Source: Knufia peltigerae (Eukaryota > Ascomycota > Eurotiomycetes > Chaetothyriales > Trichomeriaceae). From it: DNA of 64,000 nucleotides. The stretch's first letter is position 1, and each line of letters starts with the position of its first letter. The stretch spans positions 1 to 64,000 of the forward strand of contig JAPDRN010000043.1 in NCBI GenBank assembly GCA_030247855.1. Reading direction: 5' to 3'. Positions 45,268 through 55,163 of this stretch are shown here, in pieces. The notes under the pieces are model-generated. The model was not told where the DNA came from. It saw nothing but the letters and a program-made list of their open reading frames with translations, and did no database searches. Both the position numbers and the translations under genes were made by a program.

Positions 45268-46170
45268 ATGACTCACTCAAAGTACGCCTTCGTGGTCGAA
45301 CATCTTGACCCAGAGTTAGGCCCTTGGTCTGCTCTGGAATACAAGACCATCGCTAAGGAATCACAAGACTCTGGCTGTCATTTCATTCTGTCTTCGGTGC
45401 CTCAATCCCTGCTCAAATCTACAGACTTGAAAGAGATCCAGAGAATAGGTGGAGAGGCCAGGACAGACAGCATTGAAACTTATTATGCAAGCAAGAAGGG
45501 AAAAATCTGTCTTCTCGATCCCGGTGCGAGCGAAGAATTGAACCCTGCCGATGCCCAGGTATTCGATACATTTCTGTTTGGGGGGATATTAGGTAGGTCC
45601 ATGGAAATGAAAGATGTTTTGATATGGACGATACTGATATTGTGGAAACAGGAGACGACCCACCACGAGGTACGTTGCTACAAACCTGACTTGGTGACTT
45701 CTGAGCGTTGTTGAATTGGTTGTTCAGACAGAACCAGTGAATTGCGAAAGAAAGGCTTCTCCGGCAGACGACTTGGACCGAAGCAGATGACCACCGACAC
45801 AGCTGTACGAGTGACACGGACGGTGATCCTGAACCAGAGTACGCCGATACTCCTGAAAGGACATTTTCGTCGAGTTTTGCCTAACTATCTTCGCAGTGCC
45901 TCTTGACAAGATTCCATATGTAGATTACCCGGAACTCAGGCTGGACGAGCACGAGACGACAGAGATGCCGTTCAGATATGTGACGGATGCATCAGGCAAG
46001 CCGATAATGCCAGAGGTTTGTGGAGACACGTGAAGATCTCAGGGTTGGAACTAACCTTTCGTCAGGGCATGATCGATCTTATCAAAGCCGATGCTGACAA
46101 GGCTTTTGACAGTCTTGAATTTGTCGACGAGGTTGAAGGCATGGAAAACATGCAGGTCAACCAAGGTTAA
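45268..46170 (+). CDS. SFM1: SPOUT-fold protein arginine methyltransferase Sfm1
   Basis: Five exons: 45268-45592, 45652-45669, 45728-45838, 45897-46015 and 46066-46170, giving 225 residues. Exon 2 is an 18-nt microexon that supplies most of the conserved GDDPPRDRT loop; without it the product loses the SAM-binding knot. Other family blocks are YAFVVEHLDPELGPWSALEY, ICLLDPGASEELNPAD, FLFGGILG, LGPKQMTTDTAV and MPLDKIPYVDYPEL, followed by MPFRYV. Family knowledge: yeast Sfm1 methylates ribosomal protein Rps3 on one arginine and is the SPOUT-type protein methyltransferase (DUF431). The final 20 residues are acidic. Confidence 0.93.
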
Positions 46171-47156
46171 AATTACTATCACGAAATTTCAGCTTCGACG
46201 TGTTCCACGCGACTGCCATCGACAACACCGAATCAGCACATGGGAGTCTGCTTTCGGATAGAAATTTGGTTGCGATGATCATCTATTTCTGGATATGGCG
46301 AGTTTAGCATGCACGGTTCCAAACCGCGCATCATTAAAAAGGCACCCAAGAAAGCCAGCTACTCGCACTTTGCCGAGTTGAGCCGACTTATACTTGACAC
46401 TCCATCAACGCTTGAACCTGGCATGAGCTGAGCTGAATAAAGATGAAGCTATGCGGCCTTGTCAACACAGATTCACAGCGGTCATTAAGACTACTCGGAG
46501 CCAGCACTCAGCCAACGATTCTGAATGTGCCACCAACTTAGGCGAAGATGAGAGTCTAGCGAGGGCATTATATGTAGACCTGGCGATCGAGCCGCAGCAC
46601 GTCTACACAGTCAGCCTCCTCAGGCTGCCGTGCTCCCATTCTAGTTCCTGGTTTTGAATTGGGTACATCTAGAGTTGGGAAGAGAAACGAGTTACGAGCG
46701 CACGCATCGAGATTGAACTACTTGGCTTGACCGATCCCGTATTATCTACCTTTGAATAGAGTGATTGTAGTGTACCACAATCTTGAGACCTCATGAGTGT
46801 CTCGTGTTGTTTGCTGTATTGTGTGTTCTGTACTCAAGTGTGTCCATCTGTAACCAACGCCAAGAAGTTCGATCTGGGACACAGTGGGCGGGCGATGAGG
46901 CGGGGCTGACCGAAGAAGCGCCTCCCGTGGAGTCACTTTGCGAACTTTTTTTTTAGTTGGTCGCAGTCACGTCGCCAGCTGCGGATTTTGGGCTCCTGTG
47001 AAGTTCGATTTTGAAGATGTGACACTTTTATAAATTCAATAGACCAGGCATAAAAATCGGCTCTTCCTTTTTGTTACATACCTACTTACCCTCTTGATAC
47101 TCCCCCTCCTTTAGACTCGAGTACATTGTACCTTTTGTCAGGATCAACACGCAAAA
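46171..47156. other. Intergenic region
   Basis: 3' end of SFM1 and promoter of XPT1, both plus strand. A TTTTATAAATT element at about 47026-47036 lies 120 bases before XPT1. No gene is seen. Confidence 0.5.
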
Positions 47157-47986
47157 ATGGTCGAAAAGGTCTACGTAACGTACAATGAGGTTAGTGGCAC
47201 GGTGTTTGCCCATCGTCGCATGCAAAGTGTCTGCATGCCACAATGGAACAGGTAGAATTGACAAAGGCCCTTTAAAAACCAGATCCATAAACTGTGCCAG
47301 ACATCGGCGCCCAAGATCCTCCAAGATTTCCAGCCGAATCTCATGATCGCAATCGGAGGTGGTGGTTATGTTCCTGCACGAATCCTACGGTACGCCTTCT
47401 TTTCGCACTCCGCAGATGCACCAGCAATGCAAATAGCATACGTGCAAAGGGGGGCAGAAGCCATAGAAGGAGCCGAAATGAAATCGAACTGACATTTGTG
47501 TCTATGTGACTGTCTAGATCATTCCTGAAGCAGCCAGGCGCTCCCAACATCCCCATCCAGGCCATCGGTCTCTCCCTCTACGAACAGCTCCCCAACGCCG
47601 GACCCGTTGAGGCTCCAGGCACAAAAGTCACTCGGACACAATGGCTCGACCTTTCGTCCCTCGAGATGTCCAACCTCATCGGCAAGAACGTCTTGATCGT
47701 CGACGAAGTGGATGACACCCGAACGACTTTGGAATACGCGGTCAAGGAACTAGAAAAGGACGTCGAACTGGCCAGGCAACAGCAAGGCAGGACCGAAAAG
47801 ACAAAATTCTCCATTTTCGTGCTGCATAACAAGGACAAGGTCAAGAAGGGACAGCTCCCGGAAGACATGGTCGATGAGAACCGGTATCTCGCAGCCGTCA
47901 CCGTCCCCGACGTTTGGATCTGCTATCCCTGGGAGGCGACTGACATTGACGAGCATGATCAGTTGGCTGCTCGAGGCACCAAATAG
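47157..47986 (+). CDS. Xanthine/hypoxanthine phosphoribosyltransferase (Xpt1-like)
   Basis: Three exons: 47157-47189, 47283-47389 and 47518-47986, giving 202 residues. Exon 1 codes only for MVEKVYVTYNE. The type I PRTase fold is clear: LMIAIGGGGYVPARILR, IQAIGLSLYEQL and the PRPP-binding loop VLIVDEVDDTRTTLEYAV near 101-118. The late WICYPWEATDIDEHD matches Xpt1 rather than Hpt1. The reaction is xanthine (and hypoxanthine/guanine) plus PRPP to the nucleotide, in purine salvage. The short first exon means the protein cannot be found as a single open frame. Confidence 0.92.
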
Positions 47987-48178
47987 GTTTTTGGGATCGT
48001 TAGGTATCTAGTTTCGTTTTCTGGTTTTCCCTTCCTTTTTTTCTGGAGAGGCTAGGAATGGCATACAACAAAACACATGACCGAACAATGGTTTTTTTTC
48101 CCAGCCAAAGTAATGTTTCGTTGAATGCTCCGCTCTGTGCTCTGTGTCGGACAGAAATGTCGTTCATTTGTGCCTCTT

Positions 48179-48561
48179 TTAGTCCCAGCGCACTTTTCTC
48201 TGATCCAGGTTCTTCTTTGCCACGTCGATTTGTCCCATCAATTCCGTGTAGGCTTCCTTGGTATCGTTGAACTTCAAAACACCCAGTCCCAATCGTCCCA
48301 AGAGGTATGCGCCCAACGAGATGACAGCCCAGAAGGGCAGAACGGGAATGATCTCGACCTGGATTTTGGTTGGGAGGATGGACGGAACAGGCGAGTCTGG
48401 TGTCAACAACGGCAACGCAAGTAAAAGGTATGCCTGGTGATTGCGAGCTACGTCAGTTTTGTAATCGTTGTTATACGTGATTGAGTACGGCGTAGAAAGT
48501 TTTGGGAACGCACCGAAGAGACCAACAGAGTAAAGGAAATAGTTTGAGCTGCGCGACCCAT
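48179..48561 (-). CDS. DPM3: Dolichol-phosphate mannosyltransferase subunit 3
   Basis: Two exons, 48561-48514 and 48433-48179 (intron 80 nt), giving 100 residues, a typical Dpm3 length. Two membrane helices (about 5-25 and 45-62) are followed by the conserved C-terminal segment LGVLKFNDTKEAYTELMGQI and DVAKKNLDQRKV. Family knowledge: Dpm3 tethers the catalytic Dpm1 to the ER membrane in fungi and animals that have the three-subunit enzyme. The first exon (MGRAAQTISFTLLVSS) is needed for a complete first helix. It converges with XPT1, 3' ends 192 bases apart. Confidence 0.9.
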
Positions 48562-48905
48562 TGTTACCGGCTGGAGGTATTTCAGGGCTTCTGCAATATT
48601 TGAATAACGTTTTTTCGTCAGGCTTTTTGATTGAAATTCTTTGTGCTTCTGGGTACGCTTTTTTGGTCAGTGTTGGAAAACGACGCGACGCAATGGGCAG
48701 ACAGGAGACGTGTCTGGATCAATATTGTATTGGTGTTTGGGAGGACATGGGATGCGAAGTGTCGATATGCTCTGCCGTAGTGTACTTGGCAGCTCCAACC
48801 ATAAGACTGTTTTCAAACCACCCCTTAGCTACCTATTCACGACTCTGCTGTTTGTGCCACCACTTCATTCACACTACGGAGTATGGAGTAGTTGATCAAA
48901 GGCCC
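48562..48905. other. Intergenic region
   Basis: Between DPM3 and the small 71-residue gene, both minus strand. It carries a TACGGAGTA motif at 48875-48883, just past the stop of the small gene. No gene is seen. Confidence 0.5.
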
Positions 48906-49276
48906 TCACTGTCCCAAAACTCCCTTGACGGCATCAGCTCCTGCCGTCGCGCCAGCTCCAAAGATAGCAGCCCCTCCGAATCGCTTTGGAATGCTTTTCA
49001 GAAATTCACCATGCTAAGTATGGTCAATCAATAGGGGAAACCTGACCAAGTGCACTGGTTCTCTCACATGTGGATGATCAGGATGAGCAGGGTGATCGGG
49101 ATTCTTTGAGTTCTTATGGTGCTCCTCAAGGATCTTCTTGTCCTCTTCACTTAGTTGTTGAGTTTGCTGCTTTGAGGGACTGTATCAGTATATGATTCGC
49201 GTGGAAGGTCAGACTACTGGCGATGGAGAGGTGTCTCGAGTACGAGTAGTTATGGTGCTATACATACATCTGGCAT
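48906..49276 (-). CDS. Small uncharacterised protein, three short exons
   Basis: Three exons: 49276-49268, 49166-49068 and 49013-48906, all phase 0, giving 71 residues. Exon 1 codes only M-P-D before a GTATGT donor. The acceptor of exon 2 is a tandem AAG-CAG, so one glutamine may be optional. The protein has an acidic/basic helix QLSEEDKKILEEHHKNSK, a His/Pro-rich hinge NPDHPAHPDHPHHGEF and a glycine-rich hydrophobic end FGGAAIFGAGATAGADAVKG that could lie in or on a membrane. I recall similar small proteins in other filamentous fungi but no function. All splice sites are canonical. Confidence 0.65.
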
Positions 49277-50284
49277 GATGGATTGTGAGTTTGTTCAGGC
49301 TGGAAAAAAAAGCGCTTCTTTCCAGGTGGAAGAATGATCTGTGAGAAGTAGTGATTCTCGTTTTGATAGGATCTTAGATTAAAGATCCATGCAGTTCTCA
49401 CACGAAAGATATATATTATCACTCGTCTGGTTGGGAAACCCTCGAAAGTGTACGAACTACAAAGTCAGCGACCTGGAAAGGAGTCGTAATGCTACGTTGA
49501 TGTCATCTACTATCGAATCCTTGTAAACGCAAAACGTCAAAGCCTTTTGGGCTGTAGAGGTTCGACGGTCTACGAACAAGATGACATCAACGTTTGTACC
49601 TACAGGATATATCAAGTTGCAGCGTATCACCAGCTTCAGCTCATGGTTGGTTTTTCGGAGATATTCTGACTTCATTCACCACGGGCCATTGAGAAACTTT
49701 GGTGTATTTTCCATCCCAGCTGAAAATCACTGGACACCACGTAATAGCCGCCGCTAGTATTCGTGTGCATCATTTGTATGGATAGAGGTACAGTAAGGGC
49801 CTTCGGGTGAGGCCGAGGGGGGCATACATCATACAGTTGAAGTTGTGAGTACGAGTACGGAGTCACTGCAAACTACACATACAGGTCAGGGAGTATCACC
49901 GTACTACTCGGACTGCTAAGCATAACTATTTCTATACGGTCGACTATAACAACCACAAAATGTCGCCATGTATGATTGATCAGCCTCGCAATCCATGTCC
50001 ATAGCATTCGGTCAAACCAAAGGATCATTTCCTAAGGAGTACAATTACAAAACACCTAATCATATAAGAACCGCTTGGATAGTGTTACGAGGAGACACAC
50101 ACCCGACCATCCTGGCAATATGATGGCCTGATTATTCCCCCAACATCTTTGTCTGTGGATTGCTTTTCGACTGGTGAAACGATTTGCAATGATACCTTTA
50201 CAACTTGATCCTATTTCGGCCATTAGGTGCTCATAGAATCCCGGGTCGACTCAATCAGATCCCGTTCGGGGTCAGTGTCTAACA
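49277..50284. other. Intergenic region, divergent promoters
   Basis: Between the small gene (-) and the armadillo gene (+). It contains GTACGGAGT at 49855-49863. Open frames of about 65-72 codons have no support. Confidence 0.5.
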
Positions 50285-52750
50285 ATGGCCACCGACGAGT
50301 CGCAGCAAGCCTGTGACTATCTCCTCCGGGTTTTGATCGAGCAAGCTAGACAATCACCAGGCCTGTCGAATTCGCCGTATTATGTTGCCTCTTGCACGGC
50401 ACTGAAGGACGTCGTCTCCTCCTCAACTCCTGACGGAGTCAGACGGTCCATCGATGTGTGCATGGACAATTTGACCAAATATTTTGACTTTGTCAGTCTT
50501 CAACAACAACGACAACTCGACGACGACGACGACCCGACATTCAGTATCTTCTTGGCCAAAGTCACTCGTGAATCTCCCTTTTGGCGACCAAGATTTGGAA
50601 AACCACCTACCAGCTCTCAGGTATCAACCGAACAACAACAAAAACAAGAAGAGCAACACACTTCAGAGTCAATACTTCCGGACTGTATCTTGGAAGTGGC
50701 AAGACGTCTCATCGCCAGAGCATCAGTGTCCTCATGGGACGAGTCGAGAAGGGAACATGTCCGATCCGCCCTCCGTCTGATTGCAAACTGTTGTGCAGAC
50801 AATGACGCCAATCGAGATATTATTGTTAAGCGAAACGGTATCAGAGCCATGTTGTTGATGGCGTCCAGTAAGAAAGAATGTGGTCTTCTGATACCGACAA
50901 TGTTCAACGTCTGTTACCAATACAGATCACCTGCCCTGGCTGAGGATGGTACACCATTACCCTTGTTGCATGAGACCGGAGAACACACGCACGAGCACGA
51001 GGTTGACGACGCCGGAGAACCGACAGTCAACCTTGCGGAACAAAAACTCGCCATCACTCCAATTGAATCTGTGCCGGGCCAAAGAATTAGCTCAAGCTCA
51101 ATCGAAATCCTCCTCGGAATGCTCCCATCCGCCGAACGTTGCATTGGACTTTTGGCGGACCTGGTGGAAATGGCAAGCCATATGGCCCTGTACGGACTCA
51201 GTCACATCATTGCTCTTCCAAGAACCCTCGAAAATGATTCAGAAGATCAACGGTCACAACATCTCAAAGAATCGTGCTCGAGACTTTTGAAAACTCTACT
51301 CGCAAAAGGCACCAAGATCATCAAAGACGAGCAAGACACCCAACTTTCAATATGCCAAGCGGCTCTAAACGTCCTCTCACAGCCCGAAAGTCACGAAGCC
51401 ATCATCTCGTTCGACGCATCATCGGCGGCACTCTGGAGTCTCATCCACCTGCCCTACATCCGCGGAGACGACGAGGATGACGACGACGACGGTCAGTCAA
51501 GCGCTGCCGAACACGAAAACATTGCCTCAGAGACGCTAGCTCCATTTAGAAAGGCTTTTCTCAAACTTGTCTATCAGATCTCTTCGCTCGAACCGTACGC
51601 GGAACAATCCGATCCAGACTCCAAACTGGTGCGCGACTGTATCGAGGCTCTTGGTACACAATTTCGCTCTGACAAACCCAGCACCCGCTCTGATGGCATT
51701 GCCCGGCACTCGAGTGATGCCGGCGGCCTTTGGGCCAGCATGTGCGTCCTCGTGGCCAACAGTATCATCTCGACTGCGCGTGCCGTACGCCTGCTCGAGT
51801 CGACCGGCCTAGCGAGAGTCGTTTGCAACATCCTAAAGCAGACTTCCGATAAAGAGCTTGTCCTCCCTGCCGTCGACGTTGCCACGCGCCTGGCGCTCAG
51901 CCCTGAAGGTCAGGACGCATTGTGCGAGCGAGGGCTCTTTTCGGTTGTCCGACGACGTCTCTTGACACCGACACCGACGGGCGCAACCGACGCTCTCGGC
52001 GTCGAGATCCAGCGCCAGTCAGTCACCCTTGCTCGACTTTTGATCAAAGACCGGCTCGCGACCAACTTCTCCTCCGGCCTGGCTCCAGAACCTGGGGAAA
52101 GGAGCACAACAACGACTTTGTTGACGTTGTTCGAGGCCACCAAGGACGTCCGAACCAGGACCGAGATAGGTCGATTCTACATTGAGATTCTGCGGACAGG
52201 TTTCAAATCCAGCCAAACGTCCTTGCCCTCGTCTTCGCAGGCGTCCGAGGGCGGCGAACTGCTCCCCGGTATCATCTGTTGCCCAGACCCTAGCCTGACC
52301 GCCACGGTCGCCGATGCTATCGCTTTCATCGTCACGCAGCCACAGTCACAAGACTCCACAACACCTTCAACACCATCCAATTTGACGTTGCGGACCGAAG
52401 CGGAAGCCTGGTTCGGTCTGGGTCTCATGTCCACCATTCCCAACGCTAGATCTGAGATTATAGCTACTTTGAGCCGTAATGACCAAGAATTGCTAAAGGC
52501 CCTAGAAACAATCGTACATCGAAACAACCCAATAAGAGAAACAGGGACCGAAACGGATGACATTGTACTTCGTTCTAATTCTAACACAGCTCCAAACGAC
52601 GACGATCCTCGGTATAAAAATATAAGAGTCTTGGTCGTTAATTTGCTCGGACAAAACCCCGACAGCGATAGGAAAGATGGAGGAAAAGTCGTGGAGAATA
52701 GAATCAGAAAAGCAGCAGTTATGATGGGTCTTGGAAATGTTCCGTCTTGA
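50285..52750 (+). CDS. Armadillo-type helical repeat protein, possibly SmgGDS/Rap1GDS1-like
   Basis: Intronless, 821 residues, almost all helical. Repeats of ARM type are visible, for example SALRLIANCCADNDANRDII with KRNGIRAMLLMASSKK, ECGLLIPTMFNVCYQYRSPA, and LESTGLARVVCNILKQTSDK with LVLPAVDVATRLALSPEGQD. Acidic or Gln-rich disordered inserts break the solenoid (near 77-85 and 125-135, and DDEDDDDDGQ near 398-407). The ANRDIIVKRNGI pattern is like Rap1 GTPase-GDP dissociation stimulator 1 and its fungal relatives, which act on small GTPases. This assignment is by resemblance only. The single long exon and ATG context are secure. Confidence 0.65.
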   Translation: MATDESQQACDYLLRVLIEQARQSPGLSNSPYYVASCTALKDVVSSSTPDGVRRSIDVCMDNLTKYFDFVSLQQQRQLDDDDDPTFSIFLAKVTRESPFWRPRFGKPPTSSQVSTEQQQKQEEQHTSESILPDCILEVARRLIARASVSSWDESRREHVRSALRLIANCCADNDANRDIIVKRNGIRAMLLMASSKKECGLLIPTMFNVCYQYRSPALAEDGTPLPLLHETGEHTHEHEVDDAGEPTVNLAEQKLAITPIESVPGQRISSSSIEILLGMLPSAERCIGLLADLVEMASHMALYGLSHIIALPRTLENDSEDQRSQHLKESCSRLLKTLLAKGTKIIKDEQDTQLSICQAALNVLSQPESHEAIISFDASSAALWSLIHLPYIRGDDEDDDDDGQSSAAEHENIASETLAPFRKAFLKLVYQISSLEPYAEQSDPDSKLVRDCIEALGTQFRSDKPSTRSDGIARHSSDAGGLWASMCVLVANSIISTARAVRLLESTGLARVVCNILKQTSDKELVLPAVDVATRLALSPEGQDALCERGLFSVVRRRLLTPTPTGATDALGVEIQRQSVTLARLLIKDRLATNFSSGLAPEPGERSTTTTLLTLFEATKDVRTRTEIGRFYIEILRTGFKSSQTSLPSSSQASEGGELLPGIICCPDPSLTATVADAIAFIVTQPQSQDSTTPSTPSNLTLRTEAEAWFGLGLMSTIPNARSEIIATLSRNDQELLKALETIVHRNNPIRETGTETDDIVLRSNSNTAPNDDDPRYKNIRVLVVNLLGQNPDSDRKDGGKVVENRIRKAAVMMGLGNVPS

Positions 52751-53053
52751 GATCATTCTCTTGTCAAGCCCTCAAAGAAATCATGATTGGTTTGTCCGTG
52801 GTTGTTGTGGAGGTTGAAGTGTCCGTATGATCGCTTTGACATTTTCGTTCTTAGTCTAGGACAATAGACCTTTTCATGACTATTGATGACGTCCATTACA
52901 TTAGCAAGTTTTCCTCTTGAGTGACAGCTGACAAAACGAAAAATACAATAGAACCCGCAACTGCAACTTTCAACCAGGCAAGACTCCAGTAAATAGGAGG
53001 TCATCACTGTCTCCGGGACAGCCAGCCAGCCAGCCAAGGGAAGAAGAAAGAAA
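52751..53053. other. Convergent intergenic region
   Basis: 3' ends of the armadillo gene (+) and the zinc-finger gene (-). It includes a CCAG tandem run near 53020-53036. If the zinc-finger gene has another 3' exon it would lie here. Confidence 0.45.
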
Positions 53054-54500
53054 TCACACATGTTTCAAACATAATACATACCGGTCTCGAAGATCCGACC
53101 GTCGAAATGACTTTGCACAGTGACTGCACCGATAATCCTCTCCATGCTGATGATTCTGGTTATTATGCAACGATTATAGTTAGCCCGCATATACTCTTCT
53201 CGATTAGACCTTTGCCAGTCCTGGGTGGTTGGGAACGTACACTTTTGACGTGACGGTTCAAGCACCCTCCTCTTCTGTATTGTTTCCCACAGCCGCTGAC
53301 CGGGCACGCTAACAACTTAGGATGACCGTCGTGCGTGGTCAAGTGAGACCTAAGGGACGACCTTTTTTCAAAGATCTTGTCGCATTGCGTGCAAGAGTGA
53401 GGTCCTGCGTGACTCTTTTCGTGGTTGCTGAGCTGGTATTTTTCATGGTATCTCTTGCCACAGACTGTGCATTCGTGCTGTCCGTCGTGCTCGTACATGT
53501 GTTGTCTGAGATCGCTGGGTCGATCGAACTGCGTGTTGCAAATGAAGCAAGACGCCGGGTGTCTCGGTCTAAGGCGACTTTTGTTTTCGGGTGTTTCAAC
53601 CTCGACGACAATTCCAGCCTGTTGCTCACTCATTCGAGGAAAGGGGTCGGTGGTGGTGGTGGTGCTTGGTCCCGGCTCGGAGGGAAGCATCGAAGCTGTT
53701 GTTGCCGTCTCGTTGAGCACATTTTGCTCGGTACCAGCCAGTACTGCGTAGGTCAAGGTTTCAAAATTTGATGTCATGCAGCTGCCGGGTTCGGAATGGC
53801 TCGTTGGTACAACAGTATCGCAACATTCGAATTCGATTCCGTATGGTACCGAGGATGATGACATGCTGTTGTTACATGTACCATCATTCAGACTCGAAAT
53901 GTCAGACGTCAGATCCGTGAAGCAGCCACTGTCCATGATTCTGTATTGAGCTGTGGTGGTGGTTCCGTGTTGTTGCATGTGCGAAATCCACAGAAGTGAT
54001 TGGGAAATCGCAGGTGCGCTCTGATGAGATTGAGGACCGCCGAATCCACCCTGCTGCCACATATAGCTGTCGCCATCCATATCGGTTCCTTCGGCTGTGC
54101 CAGCGCTAGTAAAAGGAGCGAAGTTTTCAGGATTGTTCCAGGAGCAAGGTTCAGGAGGGGATGTGATCGTGGTCGTGAATGGCATGATGGCAGTGTCCAG
54201 AGTTGGAAATGGCCACGGATGGAGATGACTTTGCCATTCGTATGTATGGTCGACTCGTTGAACAGGAAGTCTATCGTCAAAACCATACGATTCGGAATAT
54301 TGAGAAGGAGGCGATATGTTGCGGTCCAGAGACGAGGGATGTAGATAGTGCCTATGGCCAGATTGACAGATTGACGATTTTCGTAGATCTACAGGTTCGT
54401 CGTTATCGTTAATAAGGGACATGATAGCCGAAGGAGTTGAAGGATTCGGGATTGAAGGGGTCAGACACTCTGTCGAGATATCGGCAAGCATAAGAGTCAT
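53054..54500 (-). CDS. C2H2 zinc-finger protein, probable transcription factor
   Basis: Exon 1 is 54500-53241. A GTACGT donor after RHVKS joins in phase to a second exon starting at 53155 (NHQHGEDYRCSHC), giving about 453 residues if it ends at 53054. The first roughly 290 residues are disordered and Ser/Thr/Pro/Gln-rich. Then come at least four C2H2 fingers: CFICNTQFDRPSDLRQHMYE, HECTVCGKRYHEKYQLSNHE, HSCTQCDKIFEKRSSLRSHL, and CPVSGCGKQYRRGGCLNRHV, which finishes across the splice. A fifth, YRCSHCAKSFRRSDLRDR, follows in exon 2 and may need a further exon. Role: sequence-specific DNA binding, target unknown. An unspliced reading ends at 53163 and breaks finger 4. Confidence 0.72.
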
Positions 54501-55163
54501 ACTTTCAGGAGTAATTACGATATGTAAATTGCTGAATGCATCGGTAGTCGGTTGTGGTCGAGATTATCAGGAGATAAAGGCAAAGAAAATGATAATGTGC
54601 TCGACCCTTGTCCTGCGCGCTCCACGATCTCATGCCATACCAGTCTGAGGAAGTAAGCAATGACCGAGAGAGAGCAGTTGTCCAGGCAGTGCTGCTTCAA
54701 TGGGAGGCGGTGAACACCAAGAGATAACCTGAATGTCTCGAAGGACCTCGACCTCACAAAAGGACGCAACCTATGCGGGCCGGAACAGAAGCGCATCGAA
54801 GAGTGACAAGCTGCGGCAACAGTCATGCACCGGAAGTGCAAGAACTCCAATACCCGCATTGCAAAATTGCACGGCGAACCATACATTGGAGCATGTTCTA
54901 GGTTACACCTGGTCGAAAAAAAAGCCGCCTCAACAAATACCAGCCTCGGACGTATCGGTAACATGCTGGATTGGATGTCTGCCGGTGTTGAGGTCAGCAG
55001 AGTGGGCTTCCTGTCAGTGGGCCACACTTCAACCAAAGTTTACAGCGTCTTGACCCCGCAAATACTGGACCTTGTAGTGATACTGTGCTTCCCACTAATG
55101 TCCTAGGGGAGGTGGGAGAGCGAAGAAGCTGCAGGCGTGGTGTCTGTCCGAAAAGGGTGGCTG
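54501..55163. other. Intergenic region
   Basis: Promoter of the zinc-finger gene and 3' side of the channel gene, both minus strand. A 173-codon open frame at 54515-55036 (-) was considered and not accepted. Confidence 0.45.

Noticed and set aside
54515..55036. 173-codon minus-strand open frame between the zinc-finger and channel genes
   Set aside because: Composition is rich in Cys, His, Phe and Arg without pattern, typical of chance frames, and there is no domain or splice support.
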